In this document: piece after piece, positions 44,861-58,655 of the stretch | How the letters are laid out: each line of letters begins with the position of its first letter | Numbering within the stretch: position 1 is the stretch's first letter | Assembly: GCF_027244095.1 (NCBI RefSeq) | Contig: NC_069658.1 | Coordinates: 417,286,687 to 417,350,686, forward strand | Direction of reading: 5' to 3' | DNA from: Hemicordylus capensis | Taxonomy: Eukaryota > Chordata > Lepidosauria > Squamata > Cordylidae | Length of the DNA: 64,000 nt | Notes under the pieces: model-generated | Seen by the model: the letters and a program-made list of their open reading frames with translations, nothing else | The model's database searches: none | What the model was told of the DNA's origin: nothing | Translations under genes and position numbers: made by a program

Positions 44861-47800
44861 GCTATTACTGAGCACATCACACCAAGCCCCCAAACCAGGT
44901 GAGCCAATAGTGATGTCAGTTCACATCTGAAAGGGGCTGCACTACATTTGCAGTGGAAGCTCTGGACATTGCTACAAAACATCCGTGTAAAAGAACTGAG
45001 GAAACAGTTGGAGGGGAACAATTATCAGGAACAAACAAATGACCAAACTGTGTCAACACTGAACAAAAAGGTTAAGAGTGGAAGCAACCTAAGAGAGTAA
45101 TTCACCTTTTGAGGGCTACTGTCAACTTGCTGCCATCAGAATATTTACAGCTTTAAAATTCCAGAGTTTTCCCAGTGGCAATGTGGTTGCCAATTGGTTA
45201 AGATACTAGATTACAATCCTTAAAGTAGTGGATTCAAGCCTCAGATGGGATCATCATGAAATGACCACTTCGAAGCCAACTCATTTGGAGAGGGAATCTC
45301 CTGGCTTGTAGAAATAGGAGGCAATCAGTTCTGCTGCTGACCACATTAGCAATGTCAGAGTCATAGGCTATGGGTACCTTTGTCTGGTGTGTGTGTGTGT
45401 GTGTGTGGTGGGGGGAGAATCCTTTGCCCTTCACTCACTGTCATAAATTGGGTCAGCTATGTCCATTTTCAATAGCCAATTAAAGCTTTGTGTACATTTT
45501 CCACATCCTCAGTCTTATGCTACTGGGCCATACTAGGTTCTCACATAACATTTGTGCTCTGTTCACACAGTTGGCTACAGACTCCATATCATCAGCTTCA
45601 GGCTCAAGAATGCCAGGTGGGCGGGTGTCACATGGTGTGGCCATAATTAAACGTGGCAATCACATGCATCAGTGCAAATTTGTACTTCAGATCCATACCA
45701 AACACTCTGCAATACTTGGCACTCATGCGCACCTGAGGACACATTGCTAGGCCACTGTCAGATTTTATTGCCAGCCCTTAGATTTGAAGGGGGGGAGGGA
45801 GAGGCAGCTTGTGTATGTCCACATCCAGATGTGCACAACATTTAAAAGGAATCATTCTCAGGCAGGCTCTGTTTGAGAGCACTTGAGCAGTTGAAATGAG
45901 ATGAAGGAACTACAATTTCTGAGCCATTCAGAATCTCTGGGGAGGCCACAGATGCTCTGGCCTCTTTCCATGGTTATTCACACTCTGCTTGCAAAGAGTC
46001 ATGGAGATTCACCTCCTCCCTCCCTCCTACCCCGACTCACCTGCTTTAGCCGCTTAATTTCATGCTCCATTTCCACTTCTCTCGTCTTTGCATTGAATTC
46101 GCTCAAGCTAGAGGAAGAGCTCCTGCCTCGGCCAGGCCGCTCACATTCAAGCTTGTACAACTGCAGGTGTTCCAGCTCCTTCCGCAAATCCTCAATAAGC
46201 TGCATAGAAGCCAAGGCAAGGACAGAACACTTTTGCTAACATATACATCCACATCTGGAATGCAAGACAAACTGCTGACTTTAGTCTCATCAGAAACATT
46301 TTCTGATAAGGCTAAACACCAGCACATCCAAAATAATCTAGTGAAAGCTTCAGTGCTGCAGTGTTCAGGTTTACTATGCTAAGAGAACTCCTTTCCACAT
46401 TAATAAGTCTGCAGAAGAACTTCTATACCCTGCAGAGGATTCTGGGATGCTTTTTCAGGTTCACATGGGTGTTAGTCAGGCCTTTTCAACCTTGCAGACA
46501 CTCCATGAAAGATGACAGCATGTTCTACAAACACCTTCCTATGATAGTAAATTGCAGGAGGAGCAAAGCATCACTACCAAGTGATGGACCACAGGCTCTT
46601 CTGAGTTAGATTTTGGAATGGGCCCAACTCAGATTTAATTTGGACTCCCTGCCCCCTTTCTTAAACTTACTCTGGACAGCAGAGTGGTTGAGGATGGCAG
46701 TGTCAAGGAGGGCTGGTGACAGCAGAAGAGGCTTCAGGCTTAAGGCCTGGATGATCCTGTGAGCATGTGTAGACGTGCCCACTAAAGCCACAGAGTACTG
46801 AAAACCTAGTTCCAAATTCTTCCAGTTGGGCTGCTGCCTTACCTGGTTGCCTGTGTGGCTCTGTGGAGTCCAGCAGAGCGTGCCGTATCCCTCCTTTGGG
46901 GCTTCTGTCTACTGAAGGTAGAGTGGGTGAGATGGTCCTGGTGAGGTTGAGCAAGGGAGGCAGGGAAAGCTGCAGGGAACAGCTCCAGAGGTGCAGCCAT
47001 GTTGGGCGTGACAGGAAGCAGGAAGTGAAACCAGGGAGGGGGCAGGGCTTGGAGCAGGCTTTAAGCCCTGTCATCTCTGTACTGGGGCATTTAAAGCCAT
47101 AGCAGTGGATGATGAGGACTGCTCTTGAGCATGGAAGTTCCCCTGGAGAGAGAATCGGCTGGATGCAGCAAGCCAGGAGGAGGGCTGAGGTGATGAAGTA
47201 ACCTCCTCTCATGGCCTACTCTGAGGCTGATCTTGTCTGTTCCCATCCCAACTAGGGATGTGCACAAACTGGCCTGTGCACTCCTGGGAGGTGGGGGGCA
47301 TTCCTTTAAGGGGCAGGAAGGGTGCCCTTACCTGCTCTGCCAGCCGTGTCCCCAAGAGCGCTGGCACAGAGCTGCAGCATACCTCCTTGCAGCCCCAGTC
47401 AGAGTTGAACAGGAAATGGCCGACGTGCATGTGCACAGGCATGGCTATTTCTGGTACGACACTGACTGGGACTGCAAGGAGGTATACTGCAGCCCTGCGC
47501 CAGTGCTCTTGGGGAGAGCCCTGGTGGGGGCGGGGAAAGGTGGAGCAAGTAAGGGCATCCTCCCTTAAAGGAACCCCCCCACCTCCGAACCGGCTCAAAT
47601 GCTGGACTTTCAAACTGGTTCAGCACTCCATAAAAAGGGTCACCAAACCGGTTCATGCACATCCCTAATCCCAACCATGCCTAACTGAGTCACTTCTCAA
47701 TCAAGATTTTATTTTACCTGATTACTTTGCAAAATGTTAATATCATGGGAAACACATGGACAATATTAGCCTTATCTCATAAACATCATTACTCACCTCC

Positions 47801-49005
47801 TGGGTAGCCTCTCTTTCCTTGTTAAATTCCTGCCTGTTCTGTCTCAGTTTATCCATCATTCTTTTATACAAATCCATCTCGTCTTTGAGCCTCAGACTGG
47901 TATCTTCTAATCTGTCTGACATCCGCTGCCTCTCCTGAGGAAAGGGAAAGGCAAGTTACAAGCTGCATCAAGTGTAGATCTGTATGTGCAGAAAAAGCAT
48001 ATGCTGCTGCCGCCCTCCTGGAATGGTATCACTTCAAAAAGCAGACGGTGGGAGGAACCGAGTACACTAAGCTTTCCTAGTATACTTTCCTGGTGGTTTG
48101 ACTGATGCCAAATCAAACCACTGGTCCATCAAGGTCAGTATTGTCTACACTGATTGGCAATGGCTCTCCAAGGTCTGCAGAAGCCAGAGACTGAACAGGC
48201 ACCTTCTGCACGTAAAAGGTGCCCTCTACCCCTGAGCTATGGACCCTCCTTTCAGATGGCTGTTTGAATGTTCCCCAAGGTTAAAACAAACCCAACCCCA
48301 ACCTTGCACATAGAATTCTGTCACATTACGGAAAATGTGAGGCTGCAACCTTTCTTGCTGGCATGCTTGTTTTCCAGAGTTGGGTTTTTTGTTTTGTTTT
48401 TTTTGTTTTGGTTTTTTTTGACATGGCTGAGCATTCAGACATGTAATCCCCTGCCTGCATTATATAAAGAACAGTCCCAACAGGCCTACACCATGCAATT
48501 CTCCTGAATGTTTACATCAGCCTTCAGAGTCCCATTTCCTTTCTTCTCTTCCACACCATTTTCATCTGCCAGCAGAACTTGCCAGTACAGAAGGCTGTTT
48601 CCATACTAGAGTAGCTGGCAGCTACTACCTAACCCCGGCTGGATCAGGCCTGCAAGTCTACCAAGAACTATTATAAACAGAAGAAAGGAGCTGTCATGTG
48701 GCTGAATTAGATCCAACACATGCTCCCTCAACAAATGACATAATGTTCTGTTTTGAATAAGTGATAATCTGGGAGGGGGAAAGGAACTGGAGGCTATGTC
48801 AGCTTGCTGTTCTTTTGCTAGTCGTGAGGTCAAGTAGACAGATCCTACCATGTGACGCCGAGGCACCGCTGCTTAACAGCTCTGAGACAGACAAAGGGAA
48901 AGTCTACTGGAATAATCATTTTTCTGGCAGAAGAAGCTGTATCTTCTGTGGCACTCCTTGTTATGGGGCTATTAAAGAAACAGAAGCCTTTCCTATGAGG
49001 AATCA

Positions 49006-49048
<43 letters not shown>

Positions 49049-52000
49049 TTGATTTCTATACCGCCCTTCCAAAAATAGCTCAGGGCGGTTTACAAAGAGA
49101 AATAACAAATAAATAAGATGGCTCCCTGTCCCCAAAGGGCTCACATTCTAAAATGAAACATAAGATAGACACCAGCAACAGTCACTGGAAGTACTGTGCT
49201 GGGGGTGGAGAGGGCCAGTTACTCTCACCCTGCTAAATAAAGATAATCACCACGGTAAAAGGTGCCTCTTTGCACCTCTTTGAATGTAGGATTGTAGGAT
49301 TGAATGTAGGATTGAATGTAGGATTGTGAAGTCATTTGTCTGAAGAGATGCTATGGAAACAGATGACTAGGCTCATCAATAAAGATGGGGCCTTCCCACA
49401 TGTGCAGCTTCAGTGTGTGGGGGCAAATCCTGTTCCACACATGCATGTGCACAATGGCAATTGACCAAACTAACAGGAACCTCATGAGCAACACAGCTAA
49501 AATAGCAATGGTTGCTCTAAATCAAGCCTGCTCAACAACTTAGCCCCCCCCCCAGCCCCAGATGTTTTTGAACAACAGTTCCCATAATCCCCAGCCATAG
49601 TGGTCAATAGTGGTCAAACAGCCTTGGTCAGCCTGATGGATGACCTTTACCGGGGAATCGACAGAGGGAGTGTGACTCTGTTGGTCCTCTTGGATCTCTT
49701 GGCAGTGTTCGATACCATCGACCATGGTATCCTTCTGGGTTGCCTGGGGGAGTTGGGAATAGGGGGCACTGCTCTGCAGTGGTTCCGTTCCTATCTCTCG
49801 GGTAGATCCCAGATGGTGGAGCTTCGTGACAGTCGCTTCTCAAAGCAGGAGCTGTTATATGGAGCCCCTCAGGGCTCCATTCTGTCACCAATATCTACAT
49901 GAAACCGCAGGGTGAGGTCATGAGGAGGTTTGGTGCTGGGTGTTATCAGTATGCTGATGACACCCAAATCTACTTCTCCCTTCCTTCTTCAGGAAATGGC
50001 ACTCATTCTCTAAATGCCTGCCTACAGGCAGTAATGGGCTGGATAAGGGATAGCAAATTGAAGCTGAATCCAAGCAAGACGGAGGTGCTCATTGTGGGGG
50101 CTCAGAATCTGAGGGGTGAGTTAGATCTTCCTGTGCTGGGTGGGGTTAAACTCCCCCAGAAGGGGAAGGTGCGCAGCTTGGGAGTACTCCTGGACCCAGG
50201 CCTCACCCTGGTTTCTCAGGTGGAGGCCATGGCCAGGAGTGCTTTCTATCAGCTTCAGCTGATTCGACAGCTGCGCCCATTCCTTGAAGAGGATGACCTC
50301 AAAACAGTGGTGCACTAGCTGGTGACCTCCCGGCTTGACTATTACAATGCGCTCTACGTGGGGCTGCCTTTGTATGTAGTTCGGAAACTTCAATGTGGCA
50401 GCCAGAATAGTCTCTGGGGTAACCCGGAGAGACCATATTACGCCTATTTTGAAACAATTGCACTGGCTGCTGATATGTTTCCAGGCAAAAAACAAAGTGC
50501 TGGTTATTACCTTTAAAGCCCTGAACGGCTTAGGCCCGAGTTACCTTAGAGAGCGCCTTCTTCTGCGTGATCCCCACCGCACATTAAGGTCATCTGAGGA
50601 GGTTCGTCTCCAGTCACCACCAGCTCGTCTGGTGGCGACTGAGAGGCGGGCCTTCTCTATAGCTGCTCCAGGGCTGTGGAATGTGCTCCCTGCAGAAATC
50701 CGCAATTTGAATTCTCTATTAGTCTTCAGGAGAGCCTTAAAACGTATTTGTTTGGCCTGGCTTTCCAGGGTTTTTAAAATCGGTTTTAATATTCTAACCC
50801 GATTTCGGGGCTTTTAATTCACTGTAATTGTTTAATTGTTGTTTTAAAATGTTTTTAAATTGGTAATTGTTGTTATATTGTTTTTAATTTGTTTCAGCTC
50901 TTTACTGTTTTAGTGGTTTGTTTTAATTTGTAAACCGCCCTGAGCCATTTTGGAAGGGCGGTTTACAAATCAAATCAAATCAAATCAAATAAATAAAATA
51001 AAATAAAATAAAATAGCCAGGGATTGTGGGAATTGTAGGTCAACATCTGCAGGAGGGCCAAAGTTGAGCAGCCCTGCTCGAAATCCTCATGACAGAAGCA
51101 CTTCTTTGGCAAAGCAGTTCTTGTTGCACTTCTTTTTCCAAGCTATCCTGATTGTCTAGAATTTCAAGTGCTTTTCCCATCTCTGACAACATTCCTGTTC
51201 CTTTGTATTGAGCAGGAGGCTCAGTAACATCACCAATAGCCCGAATATGTAACAGTTCTTAAATATTTAAAATTCAGAACAAAAATTAAAAGACTGAGGA
51301 GTGTGTGGCTTTAAAGCTTTCTCCCAGTATTTTACAAGTTTCACTGGAGCATTAATTGGAGCAGCAAGTGCATTCCTTCATTTTATCTCTTGTTCCTATT
51401 CTTCGGGAGTAACATAGGTAACTAATCAATGTTCCCTCTAACAGTGATTCCCAGATGTTGATGACTGTAACTCCCAGAATCCCCAGCTGCAATGGCTTTT
51501 GCATGGGGATTTTGGGAGTTGTAGTCAACAACTTCTGGGAATCCCTGTTAGAGGGAACATTGTAACTAATGCGCAGGGTTTTTATAGTGCACATTTTGCT
51601 CTCTCTTGGATCACAACAATGCTGCAGGTAACTGTTAACACAACTTCATCTACAAACCAGTCAACCTGACCTTGATTTAAAACAGGTCAAGGCAGGGGTG
51701 TAGCAAGGTTGGAGTGGGCCCAGAGACAAGATTTTAAAATGGGCCCCCCACTCACTGAAGCTCAGCTCATGAAGTAAAGAAATCTTAAATGAGGCTGAAT
51801 AGTGGTAACAAAAAGCATAGTAATATATATACCTATGTGCCATAGAACATCATCCTAAATTATTTTTAAAAAGGTTCTGTAAATTGTGGACGATGCAAGT
51901 CATTTAATGGTACTAGAGAAAGACATGCTGTTCTGGTAGCTCCAGGTCTTAACACTCACATCAGTTTCGGAGGATGAATACAACTGAAGGAAGCCCGGGT

Positions 52001-55000
52001 GGGTGCATGGCTGGGGGAGTCAGTCATGTGACTTGCCTCTGGGGAGGCCCCCCAAGGCAGTGGGCCCCCAGACAACTGTCTCCCCTTGCCCTATTGTAGT
52101 TACGCCCCTGGATCAAGGTCTACTGAAATTAAAGTTAAGGTGCCATGGCTGAAGTTATAGATTCACTTGAACAAGATCTAGGGCAAGAATTCAAGACTTT
52201 GGTTACCTCATCCAGTTTCTCAGTTTGAGACTTCAGTCGTAAGACTGTGGTTGTGAGCTCACAGTTTTCTTCATCAAGCAGTTGAACCCTGAAGTTTAAG
52301 AAGAAATAAAGTAAAAAATGGCTGTACTGTAAAATCTGCCCACCTGTATTGACAGTGCATACAACAGGTTTCTTTCATCAACTAAAAGGCCCAGTTTTTC
52401 AAAGCACGCAATACCTAACATCAAGGATGGATTTTATCACTTACGGGTTGTAAGGCTTTCAGGTCTCTCTCTCTCTCATGTATCTTTTTGCTATAAGAGA
52501 TCCAGGGGTCTTAAGATCTGTGGCAACTTCCTATACTCTACCAAGTTAAGAACACTGCTCAGGAATCCCCTTACCAAACATTGGTCTCTATAAATTAAAT
52601 TATTGGAACTGGAGACTTAACCAGAGTTCTTTGAATGTCATGATTCTGCAGCTGTGCAGAAAAAGCACAGAATACGGCAGTGACCTGAAAATTCCTAAGA
52701 TTTCTAGTCCCTCATGGGGTTTCAGTTCCCTGCATAGTTTATTGCCCCTCCAACATGATTAAGTGTCCAAGATAAAAGTTTCCCCAATTTGTATAATTTT
52801 TAGTTTTCAGAATTCAGCTCTTCTTGGCACAGAAACTGAACTGCTCCTGTGCGTGTATGTGTGTGTGCTTTAAAGCACGGAGTCCATACTGCTCTGCCCA
52901 TAATACAATCTATGTCTTCTACTCACTTCTGTAATTTCATTTATTTTCATATATTTCCCCATATTTTGTCTGTTTAGATGTACAGCATCATCCTTACATT
53001 TATTTTTAAATTTACATATCTATATAGATATGTGAATGATCAGTAAAAAAGAACATAGCAGAATGGCTAAACGTGTGCCCATTACATGCTACTTTATTGC
53101 CCAGGCACACCTCTTCCGTAACGGAATGCACTGGGAGCCAACCCAGTGTAGTGGTGGACTAGGACTGTGGAGACCCAGGTTCAGATACTCACTCACCCAT
53201 GGAGCACCTTGTGCCAGTCACCCTGTCCCACCCTAACATACCTCACAAGAGTGTTATGCGGACAATATAGAGGTGAGACGAACCATTTATGCTGCCCTGA
53301 GCTACTTGGAGGAAGGGTAGGATATAAATGTAACAACAACAAATAGAACCTCACAGATTCCTGCCTACACAATGACAGGGTTTTTGTCATCATGAGAATG
53401 GGCTCCTCCACATAAACATACACCAATGGTCCAAATGAGAGAAGACTGGCAATTTTAGGGCCATTTCACATGTAAATTCCATCCCATGAAATTGACTGCA
53501 GGGAAATTTAGGACCAGCAAACGGAAGTACTTTTTCACACAACACATAATCAACTTGTGGAATTCTCTGCCACAAGATGTGGTGGCAGCCAACAACCTGG
53601 ATGACTTTAAGAGGGGCTTGGATAACTTCATGGAGAAGAGGTCTATCAACGGCTACTAGTCGGAGGGCTATAGGCCACCTCCAGCCTCAAAGGCAGGATG
53701 CCTCTGAGTACCAGTTGCAGGGGAGTAACATCAGGAGAGAGGGCATGCCAACTCCTGCTGTGGGCTTCCCAGAGGCATCTGGTGGACCACTGTGTGAAAC
53801 AGGATGCTAGACTAGATGGACCTTAGGCCTGATCCAGCAGGGCTGTTCTTATGTTAAATATTTTGCTCTACCTGATTGTTCCCAGGAGGAAAGTAGCAAG
53901 AGAACATAAGATATACTCATTGATAAACTGCTGCCATGATCACAAACGTTTATGAAGCCACTGCAGTTATAGCAATAATTGTCAACTGTACATTTGCAGC
54001 AACTGATCATATAATATCTCCCCCACACAATCACACACTCAAGCACATTTGGGAGTAAAGTGCATAGAAATACCGATCTGGACAATCACATGAGCCCTAT
54101 GCAGACATTATGTTGATGTGTGTCAGGGGCATAGCAAGGTTGGACTTGGCCTTGGGACAAAAGGGGAAGATGGGCCCTTGCTGCCTCCACGTTCTTCAGA
54201 GAGGTGCAAGGGAAAGAACAAGCTTTCACCCAGCTGGCAGGGGACCCATCCCTCAGGGGCCAAGGGACATTTGTCCCCCCTTGCTCAACTGTGGCTATAA
54301 TCCTGATGTATGTACAGATGTCTGTACACGTGTACATGTGTTTGTGTGAATGACTGTACATGCATTCATTCAAAAAGTGAACCTGGGTATAGGCCCCTCA
54401 AATGCAGGATGCAGATAGGACGTGCATTAGGGGTGTGCGCAGAACTGTGTGAACAGAGGCACAAATGTCGTGTGAGGGTCTGGTATGGCCCAGCAGCATA
54501 AGACTGTGTGGACATGGACAATGTGAGCAAAACTGTAGTTGGCTATTGAAAATGGACAAAGCTGACCCAATTTATTCACAGTGGGTGGAAGCAAAAGATC
54601 CTCCTCACATCCACACACAACCCAGACAAAAAGGTGCCCATAGCCTATGCATCTAACATGGCTAATGTGGTCAACAGCAGAACTGACCACCCATTTCTCC
54701 ACGCCCGTGCATGTGAAGAGGCCATTTGCATGTTGCCGCCACTGAGCAGGGGGTGCTGTGCAGGCCTGCTGCTAAGTGCCTTCTATTTCAGTTTTAAAGG
54801 CTCCCCCACTGCCTTTTATTACCTTTGGAAGCAAAGGGGAATCCTCACTGGATTCCCCTTTACAGCATTCAAACTGGCAAACTGGTCCGCAGAGGAACAG
54901 GGTTCAGTCCAGCTTGATCATGGACTAGACCCCTTTCACTGGGGCCAGTCAACGGTTGAACCGGCCCAGTTTGCTGCTGACTGGTTCTGTACATGCATTC

Positions 55001-58000
55001 AGCCTAACGTTTATAAACTGTATCTGTTCACAGATCTGTACATGTGTACACTGTACATGAACTGTGCGTCCACTGAACATAACATGTGAAGAGTGCTATA
55101 TGATCACCAGGTCCTTAGTCGTTAGTAGCAAAGCAAGAAAGTGTTCTCTAGAATTTTGGAGGCAGCAAGGAAAATCGGCACATGTCTATGTATACCTTGT
55201 ATTTAGCAGTTCAATTTCTGTGCTCTTCTCTTTTTCATACTTGCTGTATGCTTCTCTGTGCCTCTTTATCTCTTCTTCCAGAGTTTGTTGAGCTAATGTC
55301 TCTTGGTCTTTCAGTAGTTCTTCCAGTTCATGAACTCTAGCAAAGTTATTTCATTTATTTATGCAACAGTACAACAGGTACATGTGGAAACAACACACAT
55401 TTAATTCCTTTAGGATTTGGCAGTTCCCAACAGCCGCAAAGGCAATTAAAGTGACTTTTATTTCCTTATTATATGAGCATTTCAACATGCCCTCTGAGAC
55501 ACTATCTCTATTTGCTGGGCTCTCAAGAATTCTGCTTATTGTAGTTTTCACCATTAAGATCTCTGTATCTTTTTATTATTAAAAGATATTACAGAGAAAG
55601 AAATAGAAGAATGAGAGAAAGAAATGGCATACAAGGCAATTTGGCTGCTCTGAAGCACTCCCTGTCATTTTTCCACACATACAACCTCAAGAGTAAACCC
55701 TCCACAATACCACAGGTATAATGGGAATCTCTTGCTCCACCCATACTAGATATTTAGCTTATTTCTTAGTAGAAAGCCATGCAGGAATTTTATTCTGGGC
55801 AGCAGTATCAAGGCAGTGTGCGCACAAATATATTCATAGAGGGGCCTTCCGGATTCAACCTAAGCAGGATCTAAAATTGACTAGTGGACATCAAAAAAAG
55901 AGTGAGCACGCACACGCCTTAGAGAGGGCAGGACAAACACCATGATAATCACTGAGATTCCAGGGGACAGTGGAAGCCAATGCTGCCAATATGATTTACA
56001 GGCCTTAGAACACACAAGTGAATGAGTTAGGCCTCTCTATATATAAATCCGGCAGCTCAGACATCCGGGCAAGATAGCACCTCACTCCCTGATATGCTTG
56101 CTTGTTTGTTTTTAATTAGCAGAGGGACAGTTCAAATGAACATGGCCCCAATACGCAAAAGGAGCGTGGACACGATGAGAGAAGTGACCCCGAAGTCACT
56201 GAAGGCTGTCCTGGTGCGCTATAGAGATGATTATGTGTGGGGGATGTTCATCTGAATGGCCCCTAAACACACACTCCAAAACCCAGGGATTGAAGGGCAT
56301 CCTGAAAGCTCATTGGGACATCCAGGGTTGTTCTAGGAGGGTGCAGGGCTGGGGGTGAGCAGCACTCCCCCTCAGCCACACTCCTCCTTTGCCACCTCTG
56401 CTCGCCACCCCCCCCCGCCTCAGTATTCAACAGGTGCTGTTCTAAGGAGTTTGATCGCCTCTCTCCTCATTCCAGACGAGAGTGGCACAGAACTTCCCAG
56501 AGCTGTGCAAGCTGAATACTAAATGAGAGGCGTGCATGTGGTCTGATGCTTCATCAGGGAGCATGTACACCTCACATTTAGTATCCAATGCTGGAGGCTC
56601 TTGGACATCCAGTTCTCCTTCCAGCGTGGAGAGAGAGGAGACTAGTACAGCGCAAGCTAGAGACTGAAAAGGGGGGTTGCGTGCGCCCCGATGCAAGGCA
56701 CAGCCACCCACCTCTCATTTAGTATTCAACTTGCACAGCGCTGGGAAGTTCACCTTGTTCCTCATTCCAGCAAGGAGATGGGCGAACTTCCCAGTGTCCC
56801 GTGAGCCGAATACGAAATGAAAGGGGTGTGTGCACATGCCCCGATGCCTAGTCAGGGCGCATGTGTACCTCTCACTTAGTATCCAGTTTGCAAGGCACTG
56901 GGAAGTCCGGTTGCCTCTCTCGTCACTCGAACCGAGGAGGGAGGCGATGGAACTCTTTAGCTCTGCTACGTGTGTTGGATATTGGTGCGTGGGTGGGGGT
57001 GAGCAGCCCTGAGTGACGAACCTCCGCTGGTCACAGCAGTGAAATCTATTTGCTCCAGCGTGTTTAAAAATCAAGCAAGGAGGGGTTACCAAAAGTTGTC
57101 TTTTGAAAAAATGAAAACCATCTAATATTGTGGGGGAAACGGTGTTGTATATATTCCTTTTATTTTGTGACCACTGAGTATCGCAGTTCACTAGGTGGAG
57201 GGATTGCAAGGGAGCAAACAGACTCTCCATCTAGTGACTTAGATGCAGTTTGAGCTGGGAGAGTGAGACAGGGTGCTAGCTGGACCAGCCTCGCCTCCCT
57301 CAGCCCCATGTTCGCACCACCCACCACCATTTTTGCCCATGGCACAGCCCCTCCTTCCTCTCCAGTTGGGCAGGGCTGCCTTACTTTCTAGGCAGGCTGA
57401 GCTGAGGAGTTAAAAGTACAGATCCACAGTATGGCTGGCAAAGGAGACCCCCCTCACCAGCTCCTGCTGCTCTCCACTCTAATACCCCCCCCCAGCAGTC
57501 TGCTGAGAATGTAAGGCAGACGGGTGTGATGGGAAAGAGATGGGAAAGCAGCATCCTTGGGGAATGGGCCAGGCGTGGGGCTCCAGAGGGTGGGTGCGGG
57601 GCTGTTTACCCTACTAAAGAATGGCCCTGGGGATGCCCTACAGTGATATCGGAGTGGTTGAGCTCTCATTGCATCCTCATCCCTCTTTGCAAGTTGGGCC
57701 ACATCCATTTGAACATAACCAGAGTTTTTCCTTTGAAGGAATATTCAAAAATAGCATTCCCTACCTACAGTCTGCAATAGTGCAGCTCGACTTCGTTTTG
57801 CTGCATGTGTGAAGATCAGACCAGGCCTATGGCTGATAAATTTCTTCTCACTCAGGATAGCCTTGGTTGTAAAAGGTGTGGTGAGTGGTTCTCTCTTTGA
57901 ATGGATGATGCTCATCAGGAGTTTAGACTCTATGGAAAGCCTCTCGCTCGCTTAATCAGTAGGGACAGCAGCAGGAGCAGCTCAGCTTTCCCAATGGAGC

Positions 58001-58618
58001 AACTCCTTAGGGGTCAGGACACCTCATACTCCAAGCCTGACTGTATTTGTACTGAATCTTAAGCAAAAGGATTCAACTTCAAGAGATCTTCCCTCTGCCC
58101 CCTCAAACTGCAGCTCTAGCAAGCTTTCATCACTCCTCTGAGAAAAACTGGGGCTTCCAAAGCTGACATTCAGCAGGTTCAAATCAACATTATCACTTCA
58201 TTATTGTTTGAGTCTGCACTCTCCCCAACTTTCTCATTATCAGAACTGTTCTTAAGGCAGGGCAGGTGGGGTGACCACACAGGGCCCCACTCTTTTAACC
58301 CCCATTAAAACTGGAAGGGCCCCCCACACTGTGGCTGATTTGCCCCAGGCCCTGCACCTCTAAGGACTCTGCTTCTGGAGTTTACAGAAGAGCAACAATA
58401 AGCAGCATACTAGATTACCTGTGGACTAGCTGTGTGTTCTCCTGTTTCAATTTGCTCTTCAGGTCACCATTTGTCATGCTATCATTTTCCAGTTCTGTCA
58501 CTTTCTTCTCTAAATATGTCACCTACAAAGAAGAGAGAATCCAAGTGTCTACTATGCAGGAGTGACAATGGCCTTGTGGAAAATACAGAACTGGGAGAAA
58601 CCCACATTGACCCTTACC

Positions 58619-58655
<37 letters not shown>

